64,000 nucleotides of DNA from JASHPR01 sp963795055 (GCA_963795055.1 CAWCGJ010000002.1:99019-163018), one strand, 5' to 3'; positions 15,002 through 24,455 are shown, counted from the stretch's first letter. The notes: generated from the sequence alone by a model not told the origin. A program made the numbers and translations.

Positions 15002-16492
15002 GTGAAGACCGACGTCGAAGAGCTGAGCCCGACCCGAGTCCGGCTCACCATCGAGGTTCCGTTCGATGAGCTGAAGCCGAACGTGGACCGGGCGTATCGC
15101 GAGGTCGCCCGGCAGGTCCGGATACCCGGCTTCCGCCCGGGGCGGGTCCCGCCGCGCGTCATCGACCAGCGGATCGGGCGCGAAGCCGTGCTCGAGCAGG
15201 CGGTGAACGACGCCGTCCCGCAGCTGTACGGCAAGGCGCTCGAGGAGCACGACGTCTACGCGCTCGGCCAGCCGGACCTGGAGATCACCAAGCTCGACGA
15301 CGGCCAGGAACTCGCGTTCACCGCCGAGGTTGACGTCCGGCCGAAGTTCGACCTGCCCGCCATCGACGGGCTGCCGGTGACGGTCGACAACGCCGACGTC
15401 ACCCCGGACCAGGTCGAGGAGTACATCGGCGCGCTGCGGGAGAGGTTCGCCTCGCTCAAGGGCGCCGACCGGCCGGCCGCCGAGGGCGACTTCGTCTCGA
15501 TCGACCTGTCCGCCGAGGTGAACGGGAAGGCAGCCGAGGACGCGCAGGCCAACGGCGTCTCCTACGAGGTCGGCAGCGGGCAGATGCTCGACGGGCTCGA
15601 CGAGGCCCTGACCGGGATGTCCGCGGGCGAGACCAAGACGTTCCCCGCCCTGCTGGCCGGCGGCAAGCAAGCAGGCAAGCTGGCTCAGGTGACCGTGACC
15701 GTCCAGAGCGTCAAGGTCAAGGAGCTGCCCGAGCTCGACGACGACTTCGCCCAGTCCGCCAGCGAGTTCGATACCCTCGGCCAGCTGCGGGCCGGCACCA
15801 GGGCCCAGCTTGAGCGCATGCGCCGGGCCGGCCAGGCGGGACAGGCCAGGGAGCGGGCGCTGGACGCGCTGGTGGACAGGGTCGACATCCCGCTGCCCGA
15901 GGACCTGGTCGACCGCGAGACCGCCAGCCGCAGGGAGTCGCTCAGCGACCGGCTGGAGCGTTCGGGCAACACCATGGAGGAGTACCTCGAGGCCATCGGC
16001 TCCTCCGCCGAGCAGCTCGACGAGCAGTTCGCGCAGGACGCCCGGCGCAGCGTCAAGGCCGGGTTCATCCTGGACAAGCTGGCGGCCGCCGAAGAGCTCG
16101 GCGTGAGCCAGGAAGAGCTGGCCGCTTACGTGACCGAGCAGGCCTACCGGATGGGCGTCCCGCCCGACCGCCTGGCCAAGGACCTGTCCGAGCGGGGCCA
16201 GCTCGCCGCGGTCGCCGCGGACGTGCTGCGCGGCAAGGCGCTCACGCTGCTCACCGAGCGGGCCTCCATCACCGACGAGTCGGGGCAGAAGATCGACCTC
16301 AAGGCCGACGAGGCGGCCGAGGAAGCCCTGGATGAGGCGGACCTGGATGAGGCGGACCTGGACGAGGCGGACCTGGAGGCCGTGGGCGAGGCGGACCTGG
16401 AGGCCCTGGAGGAGGCGGACCTGGAGGCCCTGGAGGAGGGGGACGGCGCCAGCGACTCCGTTGACGACTCCGGCGACGGCGAGGACTCGTAG
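15002..16492 (+). CDS. tig: Trigger factor (ribosome-associated chaperone, peptidyl-prolyl isomerase)
   Basis: 496 residues from the GTG at 15002; the earlier ATG in frame adds a non-family extension. The N-terminal ribosome-binding domain includes the signature GFRPGRVPPRVI. The central FKBP-type domain (about 155-240) and the helical C-terminal chaperone arms follow. The last roughly 70 residues are an acidic repeat tail: three DEADL units followed by EADLEAL(E) units and an Asp/Ser-rich end. Actinomycete trigger factors often have an acidic tail, but these near-identical DNA repeats (15-bp and 24-bp units, 16325-16440) look recently expanded. It stands at the head of the tig-clpP1-clpP2-clpX protein-quality cluster. 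Confidence 0.95.
   Translation: MKTDVEELSPTRVRLTIEVPFDELKPNVDRAYREVARQVRIPGFRPGRVPPRVIDQRIGREAVLEQAVNDAVPQLYGKALEEHDVYALGQPDLEITKLDDGQELAFTAEVDVRPKFDLPAIDGLPVTVDNADVTPDQVEEYIGALRERFASLKGADRPAAEGDFVSIDLSAEVNGKAAEDAQANGVSYEVGSGQMLDGLDEALTGMSAGETKTFPALLAGGKQAGKLAQVTVTVQSVKVKELPELDDDFAQSASEFDTLGQLRAGTRAQLERMRRAGQAGQARERALDALVDRVDIPLPEDLVDRETASRRESLSDRLERSGNTMEEYLEAIGSSAEQLDEQFAQDARRSVKAGFILDKLAAAEELGVSQEELAAYVTEQAYRMGVPPDRLAKDLSERGQLAAVAADVLRGKALTLLTERASITDESGQKIDLKADEAAEEALDEADLDEADLDEADLEAVGEADLEALEEADLEALEEGDGASDSVDDSGDGEDS
16325..16440 (+). repeat. In-frame tandem repeats in the tig acidic tail
   Basis: The 15-bp motif GATGAGGCGGACCTG is repeated three times with one synonymous change, followed by 24-bp GAGGCGGACCTGGAGGCCCTG-type units. 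All keep the reading frame and encode Glu/Asp/Leu/Ala-rich peptide, consistent with slippage expansion. Confidence 0.8.
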
Positions 16493-16569
16493 CCGGCCTC
16501 GTGACCCGATCGCCCGGGTCGCGGCGGGGTTACCGTGCCCCGCAGCCCCGGTGACGCGCCGCGAGCCTG

Positions 16570-16583
16570 CGCCCACAGCGAAC
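16570..16583. promoter_or_regulatory. ClgR-type operator core upstream of clpP1
   Basis: CGCCCACAGCGAAC fits CGCYNANRGCGWWS, the operator core I recall for the actinobacterial regulator ClgR. ClgR activates clpP1P2 in Streptomyces and Corynebacterium. The site lies 120 bp before the clpP1 start, a usual activator distance. The outer positions of the longer consensus are not matched. Confidence 0.45.
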
Positions 16584-16703
16584 AGGCGCCGGCAGCGGAC
16601 TACCCGGCCCTGGCCGCGGGTTATCGTCACTGCAACGACACCAGCGCAGACATGGCCAACGACATCGCGCAGAGATAAGAAATAAGAAAGCGAGGAGGGC
16701 ATC

Positions 16704-17342
16704 GTGACTACGCCCGCCCCTGATGACCCGCTGGCGCCCCTGGTGGCGCGCGTCGCGGAAGCCCCGCCCAACCTCCTGGGCGAGCAGCTGTTCCAGCGCC
16801 TGCTGCGGCACCGGATCGTCGTGCTCGGCCAGCAGGTCGATGACGACCTGGCCAACCGGGTCTGCGCGGAGCTGATCCTGCTCGCCGCGGAGGACGACAA
16901 GCGGGACATCAGCCTCTACATCAACTCCCCGGGGGGCTCGGTCACCGCGGGCATGGCCATCTACGACGTCATGCAGTACGTGCCGAACGACGTCGCCACG
17001 TACGCGATGGGCATGGCCGCGTCCATGGGCCAGTTCCTGCTCTGCGCCGGCGCGGCCGGCAAGCGCTACGCGATGCCGCACGCGTCGATCCTGATGCACC
17101 AGCCGCACGGCGGGATCGGCGGCACCGCGACCGACATCAGGATCCAGGCCGAGCAGATCCTGTACCTGAAGCGCACGCTGGCCGAGCGCATCGCGATGCA
17201 CACCGGCCAGACCGTCGAGCAGATCGAGATCGACTCGGACCGGGACCGCTGGTTCACCGCGGATGAGGCCAAGGACTACGGATTCGTGGACCGGGTGATC
17301 CGCAGTGCCCTCGAGGTCCCGTCGGAAGGGCCGGTCTCTTGA
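16704..17342 (+). CDS. clpP1: ATP-dependent Clp protease proteolytic subunit ClpP1
   Basis: 212 residues from GTG at 16704, preceded by GAGGAGG. The serine-protease triad is readable: S107 in GMAASMGQF, H132 in ILMHQPHGG, and D181 in SDRDRWFT. The oxyanion and handle motifs INSPGGSVTAGMAIYD are intact. In actinobacteria ClpP1 and ClpP2 assemble as two different heptamers into one tetradecamer driven by ClpX or ClpC1. The gene is directly followed by clpP2. A ClgR-like operator lies upstream. Confidence 0.95.
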   Translation: MTTPAPDDPLAPLVARVAEAPPNLLGEQLFQRLLRHRIVVLGQQVDDDLANRVCAELILLAAEDDKRDISLYINSPGGSVTAGMAIYDVMQYVPNDVATYAMGMAASMGQFLLCAGAAGKRYAMPHASILMHQPHGGIGGTATDIRIQAEQILYLKRTLAERIAMHTGQTVEQIEIDSDRDRWFTADEAKDYGFVDRVIRSALEVPSEGPVS

Positions 17343-17368
17343 GCAGGACCGGAGCGGAGGAGTTCACC

Positions 17369-18037
17369 GTGAACGCAGGCAACCGGCCGGGCCGCGCAGC
17401 AGGGCTGTGGCAGCCGGCCGAATCCAGGTACGTGCTGCCGTCCTTCGTGGAGCGGACGTCGTACGGGATCAAGGAGATGAACCCGTACAACAAGCTCTTC
17501 GAGGAGCGGATCATCTTCCTGGGGGTGCAGATCGACGACGCGTCGGCCAACGACGTGATGGCGCAGCTGATCACGCTGGAGTCGATCGACCCCGACCGTG
17601 ACATCCTGATGTACATCAACTCGCCCGGCGGGTCGATGACGTCGATGATGGCGATCTACGACACCATGCAGTACATCCAGCCCGAAATCCAGACGTTCTG
17701 CCTGGGCCAGGCGGCGTCCGCGGCCGCGGTGCTGCTGGCCGCCGGCACCACGGGAAAGCGGATGGCGCTGCCCAACTCGCGGATCCTGATCCACCAGCCG
17801 GCCGTGGAAAGCGGCTACGGCCAGTCCAGTGACCTGGAGATTCAGGCCCGGGAGATCCTCCGGATGCGCACGGCCATGGAGCAGATCATCGCCCGGCACA
17901 CCGGCAAGGACGAGGAGCAGGTCCGCCGCGACGTGGAGCGCGACAAGTTCTTCACCGCCGAAGAGGCCAAGGAGTACGGGCTGGTAGATGAGGTTCTCAC
18001 GACCATTAAGCGCAAGACCGAGGTAGGGTCGTCCTAA
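17369..18037 (+). CDS. clpP2: ATP-dependent Clp protease proteolytic subunit ClpP2
   Basis: 222 residues from the GTG at 17369, chosen because GGAGGAG lies 6 bp upstream. An alternative TTG at 17339 overlaps the clpP1 stop and would add 10 residues. Catalytic S117 (GQAASAAAVLL) and H142 (ILIHQPAVE) are present, as is the INSPGGSMTSMMAIYD handle region. The N-terminus is long and probably processed, as known for other actinobacterial ClpP2 subunits. It partners with ClpP1 and, downstream, ClpX. The C-terminus is Lys/Glu-rich. Confidence 0.93.
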   Translation: MNAGNRPGRAAGLWQPAESRYVLPSFVERTSYGIKEMNPYNKLFEERIIFLGVQIDDASANDVMAQLITLESIDPDRDILMYINSPGGSMTSMMAIYDTMQYIQPEIQTFCLGQAASAAAVLLAAGTTGKRMALPNSRILIHQPAVESGYGQSSDLEIQAREILRMRTAMEQIIARHTGKDEEQVRRDVERDKFFTAEEAKEYGLVDEVLTTIKRKTEVGSS

Positions 18038-18204
18038 CTGGAGGACTCAGGTTGTCCGCGGCACGCGGGCGATGGCGGTCCATAAGCCACAACGACAGGC
18101 GCCAAGGCGGTACCGTCTAGGTCTACGACAAGCAGGCTGGGCAGGACACGCGCCGCGGGCGGGCACGGCCGCCGGCGGTGGCTCCAGGGCAAAGGAGTAT
18201 CTGG

Positions 18205-19479
18205 GTGGCACGCATGGGCGACGGCGGTGATCTGCTGAAGTGCTCGTTCTGCGGAAAGAGCCAGAAGCAAGTCAAAAAGCTCATAGCCGGCCCAGGCGTG
18301 TACATCTGCGATGAGTGCATCGATCTCTGCAACGAGATCATCGAGGAGGAGCTGGCCGAGCCGGCCGAGCTCAAGTGGGACAGCCTGCCGAAGCCGCGCG
18401 AGATCTACGAGTTTCTCGACTCGTACGTGATCGGCCAGGAGAAGGCCAAGAAGGGCCTGTCGGTCGCGGTCTACAACCACTACAAGCGGATCCAGTCCGG
18501 CGGTGAGCGGTCCGGCGAGGACGGGGTCGAGCTAGCCAAGTCGAACATCCTGCTGCTCGGGCCGACCGGGTCGGGCAAGACCCTGCTCGCGCAGACCCTC
18601 GCGCGGCTGCTCAACGTGCCGTTCGCGATCGCCGACGCCACCGCCCTGACCGAAGCCGGGTACGTCGGCGAGGACGTCGAGAACATCCTGCTCAAGCTCA
18701 TCCAGGCCGCCGACTACGACGTCAAGAAGGCCGAGACCGGGATCATCTACATCGACGAGATCGACAAGATCGCCCGCAAGAGCGAGAACCCGTCGATCAC
18801 CCGGGACGTGTCCGGCGAGGGCGTCCAGCAGGCCCTGCTGAAGATCCTCGAGGGCACCACGGCCTCGGTGCCGCCGCAGGGCGGCCGCAAGCACCCGCAT
18901 CAGGAATTCATCCAGATCGACACCACCAACGTGCTGTTCATCTGCGGCGGCGCGTTCGCCGGCCTCGAGAAGATCATCGAGCACCGGATCGGCCGCAGCG
19001 GCATGGGCTTCGGCGCCGTGCTCCGGGTCAAGACCGACAAGGTCACGGCCGACCCGTTCGCCGAGGTGATGCCGGAGGACCTGCTCAAGTTCGGCATGAT
19101 CCCCGAGTTCGTCGGGCGGCTGCCCGTCATCACCAGCGTGCACAACCTCGACCGCGAGGCGCTGATCCGGATCCTGACCGAGCCCAGGAACGCGCTGGTC
19201 CGCCAGTACCGCCGGCTGTTCGAGCTGGACGGGGTCGACCTGGAGTTCACCGACGACGCGCTCGAGGCCGTCGCCGACCAGGCGATCCTGCGCGGGACCG
19301 GGGCCAGGGGGCTGCGGGCGATCCTGGAAGAGGTCCTGATGTCGGTCATGTACGAGGTGCCGAGCCGCAAGGACGTGGAGCGGGTCGTCATCACCAGCGA
19401 GTCGGTGCTGGAGAACGTGAACCCGACGCTCGTGCCCCGCGACGCGCAGCGGCGCACCCCGCGGGAAAAGTCAGCCTGA
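18205..19479 (+). CDS. clpX: ATP-dependent Clp protease ATP-binding subunit ClpX
   Basis: 424 residues from GTG at 18205, preceded by AAAGGAG. The N-terminal zinc-binding domain has four cysteines (CSFCGKS and ICDECIDLC). The AAA+ module shows Walker A GPTGSGKTLLAQTLA and Walker B IIYIDEIDKI, then the ClpX-specific GAFAGLEKIIEHRIG stretch and sensor-2 GTGARGLRAILE. It unfolds substrates and feeds them to the ClpP1P2 chamber encoded just upstream. A 167-bp gap separates it from clpP2, so it may also have its own promoter. Confidence 0.96.
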   Translation: MARMGDGGDLLKCSFCGKSQKQVKKLIAGPGVYICDECIDLCNEIIEEELAEPAELKWDSLPKPREIYEFLDSYVIGQEKAKKGLSVAVYNHYKRIQSGGERSGEDGVELAKSNILLLGPTGSGKTLLAQTLARLLNVPFAIADATALTEAGYVGEDVENILLKLIQAADYDVKKAETGIIYIDEIDKIARKSENPSITRDVSGEGVQQALLKILEGTTASVPPQGGRKHPHQEFIQIDTTNVLFICGGAFAGLEKIIEHRIGRSGMGFGAVLRVKTDKVTADPFAEVMPEDLLKFGMIPEFVGRLPVITSVHNLDREALIRILTEPRNALVRQYRRLFELDGVDLEFTDDALEAVADQAILRGTGARGLRAILEEVLMSVMYEVPSRKDVERVVITSESVLENVNPTLVPRDAQRRTPREKSA

Positions 19480-19650
19480 GGGGTCGGCGTCCGTCACGCC
19501 CCCCGTCCTCAGCCAGCTTGATCGATTAGCACGGACTCCTGTCAGTCGATGCGACTGAGAATCGTCCGCGCTACGTGATCAAGCTCGGATGGGCGGGCCA
19601 GGCCGCCGCCGGGAGCGGGCCGTTCGGGAGGTAACAACCCGGCGCGGCAC

Positions 19651-19656
19651 TAGACT
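19651..19656 (+). promoter_or_regulatory. -10 element implying a leaderless valS transcript
   Basis: TAGACT ends 8 bp before the GTG of valS, so transcription would begin at or within 1-2 nt of the start codon. No Shine-Dalgarno sequence precedes the GTG, which supports leaderless translation, common in actinobacteria. Confidence 0.45.
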
Positions 19657-19664
19657 CACCTGTC

Positions 19665-22343
19665 GTGACCGCACCAACACGCCCCGAGCTTCCCCCGCAG
19701 TACGCGCCGGCCGACGTGGAAGACCGCCGCTACCGGATCTGGGAGGAGCGCGGCTACTTCACCGCCGACGCGTCGTCGGCCTCGCCCGCGTTCTCGATCG
19801 TCATCCCGCCGCCGAACGTGACCGGCTCGCTGCACATCGGCCACGCGCTCGACCACACGCTGATCGACGCGCTGATCCGGCGGCGGCGGATGCAGGGCTA
19901 CAACACGCTGTGGCTGCCGGGCATGGACCACGCGGGCATCGCCACCCAGAACGTGGTGGAGCGCGAGCTGGCCAAGGAAGGCCTGAGCCGGCATGACCTG
20001 GGCCGCGAGGCCTTCGTCGAGCGGGTGTGGCAGTGGAAGGCGACCTCGGGCGGCGCGATCCTCGGCCAGATGCGGCGGCTCGGCGACAGCGTGGACTGGT
20101 CCCGGGAGCGGTTCACCATGGACGCGGGCCTGTCCCGCGCGGTGCAGACGATCTTCAAGCGGCTCTTCGGCGACGGGCTCATCTACCGGGCCCAGCGAAT
20201 CATCAACTGGTGCCCGCGCTGCCTGACCGCGCTGTCGGACATCGAGGTGGATCACACCGACGACGAGGGCGAACTGGTCACGGTCCGGTACGGCGAAGGA
20301 GCGGACTCGGTCAAGGTCGCCACCACGCGGGTGGAGACCATGCTCGGCGACACCGCCGTCGCCGTGCATCCCGACGATCCCCGGTACAGCCGGCTGGTGG
20401 GCACCGAGGTGGAGCTCCCGCTGTCCGGGCGGCGCATCCCGGTGGTCGCCGACCCGCACGTCGACCCGGCGTTCGGCACCGGCGCGGTCAAGGTCACGCC
20501 CGCGCACGACCCGGACGACTTCGAGATCGGGCGCCGCCACGACCTGCCCAGCCTGACCATCATGGACGAGCGCGGCGTGATCACCGCGCCCGGCCCGTTC
20601 CAGGGCCTGGACCGGTTCGAGGCCCGGCCCGCGATCCTCGCCGCGCTGCGCGAGGACGGGCGGGTGGCCGCCGAGCAGCGGCCGTACGTGCACGCGGTGG
20701 GGCACTGCCAGCGCTGCGGCACCACGGTCGAGCCCCGGCTGTCGCTGCAGTGGTTCGTCAAGGTCGGCCCGCTGGCCAAGGCGGCCGGGGACGCGGTCCG
20801 CGACGGCCGGGTCCGGATCCACCCGCAGCAGATGGCGGCGCGCTACTTCGACTGGGTCGACGACATGCACGACTGGTGCATCAGCCGCCAGCTGTGGTGG
20901 GGGCACAGGATCCCGGTCTGGTACGGTCCCGACGGCGAGGTGGTCTGCGTCGGCCCCGACGAGGAGCCGCCGGCCGGCCAGGGCTGGCATCAGGATCCGG
21001 ATGTCCTGGACACCTGGTTCTCCTCCGCGCTGTGGCCGTTCTCCACGCTCGGCTGGCCCGACGACACCGCCGACCTGCGCACGTTCTACCCGACCAGCGT
21101 GCTGGTCACCGGCTACGACATCCTGTTCTTCTGGGTGGCCCGGATGATGATGTTCGGGCTCTACGCGATGTCGGGTACCGATCCCGCCGACGCGGTGCCG
21201 TTCCGCGTGGTCGCCCTGCACGGCCTGGTCCGCGACCAGTACGGCAAGAAGATGTCCAAGTCGCGCGGCAACACCGTGGACCCGCTGGACTGGATCGACC
21301 GTTTCGGCGCCGACGCGACCCGGTTCACCCTGGCCCGCGGGGCCAGCCCGGGCAGCGACGTGTCGGTCAGCGAGGAGTGGGTGGCCGGCGCCAGGAACTT
21401 CGGCAACAAGCTGTGGAACGCGGCCCGGTTCGCGCTGCTGAACGGCGCGGACCCGGCGGCGCCCCTCCCCGGGCCCGGCGCGCTCTCCGTCCCTGACCGC
21501 TGGATCCTGTCCCGGCTCGCGGCGGTCACGGCCGAGGTGGACGAACTGTTCGAGCAGTTCGAGTTCGGCAAGGCCTGCGACGCGCTGTACCACTTCGCCT
21601 GGGACGAGTTCTGTGACTGGTACCTGGAGCTGGCCAAGGCACCACTCGGCGGCGGCGACCCGGACGCGGCCGCGGCGACCAGGGCGGTACTCGGCTACGT
21701 GCTCGACCGGCTGCTGCGGCTGATCCACCCGGTGATGCCGTTCGTCACCGACGAGCTGTGGACCGTCCTGACCGGCGGCGACTCGGTGATGGTCGCGCCC
21801 TGGCCGGGGGGCGGCGGGGTGGGGCACCTCGGCCCGGCCGCGGCCGGCGCTGACGCCCAGCCGGAGCCGCAGCGCGACCCGGCGGCCGAAGCGGAGATCG
21901 AGAGCCTGATGCAGCTGGTCACGCAGGTGCGCAGGTTCCGCTCGGACCAGGGGCTGCGGGCGTCCCAGCCGGTGCCCGCGGTGCTGGCCGGAATCGATGA
22001 GACGCCGCTGGCCGGCCACGAGGCCAGCATCCGCTCGCTGCTGCGGCTCACGGTGCCCGGCAAGGCGTTCGCGCCCACGGCATCGGTCCAGGCCGAGGGG
22101 GTCACCGTGCAGCTGGACACGGCCGCGGCGATCGACATCGGCGCCGAGCGGCGGAGGCTGGAGAAGGATCTTTCGGCGGCCCGGGCGGACGCGACGGCGA
22201 CCGAGCGCAGGCTCGCCACCCCGTCGTTCGTCGAGCGGGCGCCCGAGGCGGTGGTGGCCCGCAGCCGCGAGCGCCTGGCGGCCGCCCAGGCCGAGATCGC
22301 CCGGCTGGAGCAGCGCCTGGCCGCCCTGCCGGGATCCGGCTGA
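19665..22343 (+). CDS. valS: Valyl-tRNA synthetase
   Basis: 892 residues from GTG at 19665. Class I signatures are present: HIGH box in PNVTGSLHIGHALDH near residue 50 and KMSKS box in KKMSKSRGN. The CP1 editing domain lies between (TTRVETMLGDTAVAVHPDD), and the WWGHRIPVWYG and ILFFWVARMM blocks are typical of ValRS. The C-terminal coiled coil (RRRLEKDLSAARADATATERRLA) is intact. The enzyme charges tRNA-Val and edits threonine. In related actinomycetes folC follows directly, but here two solute-binding protein genes intervene. Confidence 0.97.
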   Translation: MTAPTRPELPPQYAPADVEDRRYRIWEERGYFTADASSASPAFSIVIPPPNVTGSLHIGHALDHTLIDALIRRRRMQGYNTLWLPGMDHAGIATQNVVERELAKEGLSRHDLGREAFVERVWQWKATSGGAILGQMRRLGDSVDWSRERFTMDAGLSRAVQTIFKRLFGDGLIYRAQRIINWCPRCLTALSDIEVDHTDDEGELVTVRYGEGADSVKVATTRVETMLGDTAVAVHPDDPRYSRLVGTEVELPLSGRRIPVVADPHVDPAFGTGAVKVTPAHDPDDFEIGRRHDLPSLTIMDERGVITAPGPFQGLDRFEARPAILAALREDGRVAAEQRPYVHAVGHCQRCGTTVEPRLSLQWFVKVGPLAKAAGDAVRDGRVRIHPQQMAARYFDWVDDMHDWCISRQLWWGHRIPVWYGPDGEVVCVGPDEEPPAGQGWHQDPDVLDTWFSSALWPFSTLGWPDDTADLRTFYPTSVLVTGYDILFFWVARMMMFGLYAMSGTDPADAVPFRVVALHGLVRDQYGKKMSKSRGNTVDPLDWIDRFGADATRFTLARGASPGSDVSVSEEWVAGARNFGNKLWNAARFALLNGADPAAPLPGPGALSVPDRWILSRLAAVTAEVDELFEQFEFGKACDALYHFAWDEFCDWYLELAKAPLGGGDPDAAAATRAVLGYVLDRLLRLIHPVMPFVTDELWTVLTGGDSVMVAPWPGGGGVGHLGPAAAGADAQPEPQRDPAAEAEIESLMQLVTQVRRFRSDQGLRASQPVPAVLAGIDETPLAGHEASIRSLLRLTVPGKAFAPTASVQAEGVTVQLDTAAAIDIGAERRRLEKDLSAARADATATERRLATPSFVERAPEAVVARSRERLAAAQAEIARLEQRLAALPGSG

Positions 22344-22350
22344 GCAGGCC

Positions 22351-22370
22351 CGCGCCGCCGCGGCGGCGCG
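22351..22370. terminator. Palindrome after valS
   Basis: A perfect 20-bp palindrome of GC only, CGCGCCGCCG and its complement, starts 7 bp after the valS stop. It could fold into an 8-bp hairpin. No T-run follows. A terminator role is likely but not certain. Confidence 0.35.
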
Positions 22371-22491
22371 CCCGCCGCGGTCACGCAATCGGCGCGCGCA
22401 CGGCCCGCGCGCCGCGGCCGGGGCGTCCCGGTCGTAGCGCCCGGCTCATGGCCGGCCGCGGGGGAGCGCTGGACAACCCCTCGTGACGCCG

Positions 22492-22518
22492 ATAACCGAT
22501 CTGTCACGATTTTGATAC
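22492..22518. promoter_or_regulatory. 11-bp-phased operator-like repeat upstream of the first solute-binding protein gene
   Basis: ATAAC-N6-GTCAC-N6-GATAC at 22492-22496, 22503-22507 and 22514-22518 gives three pentamers one helical turn apart. This spacing resembles GlnR-type (GTNAC-N6-GAAAC) and MtrA-type direct-repeat boxes. The same arrangement occurs at 24429-24455 before the second paralogue. A 10-bp hairpin (ACCCTTTCCG/CGGTAAGGGT, one mismatch, starting at 22517) overlaps its 3' edge, before the start at 22569. Confidence 0.5.
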
Positions 22519-22568
22519 CCTTTCCGTTAATAGCGGTAAGGGTGCTGATTGGCCGATAACGTGAGCAA

Positions 22569-24391
22569 ATGCTGACCCGTTGCCGGTGCGGGATCCGCGG
22601 CATGGTGCTGGCGGCGGCGCTCGCCCTCGCGGTGACCGGCTGCGCGGGCAGCAGCGGCACCGCGCCGCCGACCAGCGCCTCGGCGGCCGGCGGCATCGCG
22701 GTCCTGGCTGAGCCACCGTCGACGACGCCGAACTACATTTTCCCGTTCGCGAGCAGCGCCTATTTCAGCGACATCAACATCTGGAATCTCCAGTCGCTGC
22801 TGTACCGGCCGCTCTACTGGTTCGGCCAGAATGGCCAGCCGACCGTGAATCCCTCGCTGAGCCTGGCCTACCCGCCCACGTTCAACGGCAGCAAGGTCAC
22901 GATCGCCCTGAAGCACTACATGTGGTCCGACGGCACCCCGGTGACCGCGCGGGACGTGATGTTCTGGCTGAACATGGAGATGGCCGACCCGGCCGGCTAC
23001 GGGGGCTTCACGGGCTTCCCGATGGACGTCAGGGACATCACGGCGGTCAGCCCGACCGTGGTGACCATGGTGATGGACAAGCCGTACTCGCCGACCTGGT
23101 TCCTGGACAACGACCTGAGCCAGATCACCCCGATGCCCCAGGCCTGGGACCAGACGGCGTCCGGGCCGGGGGACTGCGCCATCGCGGTCAGCGACTGCAC
23201 GGCGGTGTATGACTACCTGAACGCGCAGGCCAAGGACCTGAGCAGCTACGCGAGCTCGCCGCTGTGGAGCGTGGTGGACGGGCCGTGGCGGCTGAGCGCG
23301 TTCAGCGCCGACGGGCACATCACGTTCGTCCCGAACGCGTCCTATTCCGGGCCGGCGAAGCCGAAGCTGGCGGAGTTCCAGGAGGTGCCGTTCACCACCG
23401 ACACCGCCGAGTACGACGTGCTGCGGTCGCCGAGCCCCAGCACCAGGATCGACGTGGGGTACCTGCCCCAGCAGGACGCCCCGGCCAACAGGCCGGCGCG
23501 GTCGTGGGCGCGAACCCGGTGCCCGGCTACACGCTGGTCCCCTGGCACGTCTGGGGGATCAACTTCCTGGTGCTGAACTACCAGTCCACCACCGGCAACG
23601 CCCCGATCATCAGGCAGCTGTACTTCCGCCAGGCGCTAGAAGACCTGATGGACCAGGCCGCGGTGCTCCAGGGGCCGCTGCGCGGTTACGGCACGCTCAC
23701 GGTCGGCCCGGTCGCCAACGCTCCGGTCACGCCGTTCCTGTCGCCGAAGGGCAAGGCCGGCGACCCGTTCCCCTACGACCCGGCCCAGGCGAAGTCACTG
23801 CTGGCCAGCCACGGCTGGACGGTGAACCCGGGCGGCGTGTCCACCTGCGCCGACCCGGCGCGGTGCGGACCGGGGATCAAGAAGGGGCAGGGGCTGGTCT
23901 TCACCCTGCCGTACGCGACCGGGACCGCGTGGATCGAGTCGGAGATGACGCACCTGGCCTCCGGCGCGGCCGCGGTCGGGATCAGGCTCAGCCTGGTCCC
24001 CGAGTCGTTCAACCAGGTCACCGCGCTGGCTGCGGGCAACTGCGTGGTCGCCAAGCTGCCGTGCGACTGGGACATGGCCAACTGGGGCGGCGGCTGGTCG
24101 TTCGCCCCGGACTACGAGCCCACCGGCGAGGAGCTGTTCGCGTGCGGGGCGATCGCCAACTCCGGCGGCTTCTGCGACCCGGCCAACGACGCGCTGATCA
24201 ACCAGACACTGATCAACGGCAACATGCAGTACCTGTACGACTGGGAGGACTACCTGGCGACTGCGCTGCCGGTCCTGTGGCAGCCGGAGGCGGACTACCA
24301 GCTGACCGAGATCGCCGGCAACCTCAAGGGCGTCACCCCGCTCAGCCCGACGCTCGGCATCAACCCGGAGAACTGGTACTTCGTGAGGTGA
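22569..24391 (+). pseudogene. Family-5 peptide/oligopeptide ABC solute-binding lipoprotein, frameshifted
   Basis: Two overlapping frames together encode a homologue of the intact gene at 24719-26575. Frame one runs 22569-23576 and begins with a lipoprotein signal (lipobox VTGC). The matching C-terminal half continues in another frame to 24391. Comparison with the paralogue puts a single-base deletion near 23488, after GGCCAA: the alanine-rich GANPVPGY segment is only readable in the second frame. The total span of 1823 bp is one base short of 608 codons, so the gene would be whole with one base added. It is either a recent pseudogene or a sequencing error. No permease or ATPase genes are adjacent. 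Confidence 0.85.
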
Positions 24392-24394
24392 GCT

Positions 24395-24420
24395 CCCGGC
24401 CGGGCACGCACCCGGCCGGG
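24395..24420 (+). terminator. Hairpin after the first solute-binding protein gene
   Basis: Two copies of CCCGGCCGGG (itself palindromic) flank a 6-nt CACGCA loop, giving a 10-bp GC stem 3 bp after the stop codon. This is strong enough to end transcription even without a T-run, which suggests the two paralogues are transcribed separately. Confidence 0.55.
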
Positions 24421-24428
24421 CCAGCGCG

Positions 24429-24455
24429 GTAACTGCTCTGTCACGATTCCGGAAC
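24429..24455. promoter_or_regulatory. 11-bp-phased operator-like repeat upstream of the second solute-binding protein gene
   Basis: GTAAC-N6-GTCAC-N6-GGAAC at 24429-24433, 24440-24444 and 24451-24455, aligned with the element at 22492-22518 (shared core CTGTCACGATT). GTNAC-N6-GGAAC is close to the GlnR a-b box. It lies 263 bp before the start. The gap to 24718 contains no convincing gene and ends in GAAGGAG ahead of the ATG. Confidence 0.5.

Noticed and set aside
19480..19664. T-box leader upstream of valS
   Set aside because: No T-box core sequence or specifier stem was found. The -10 hexamer adjoining the start codon implies a leaderless transcript.
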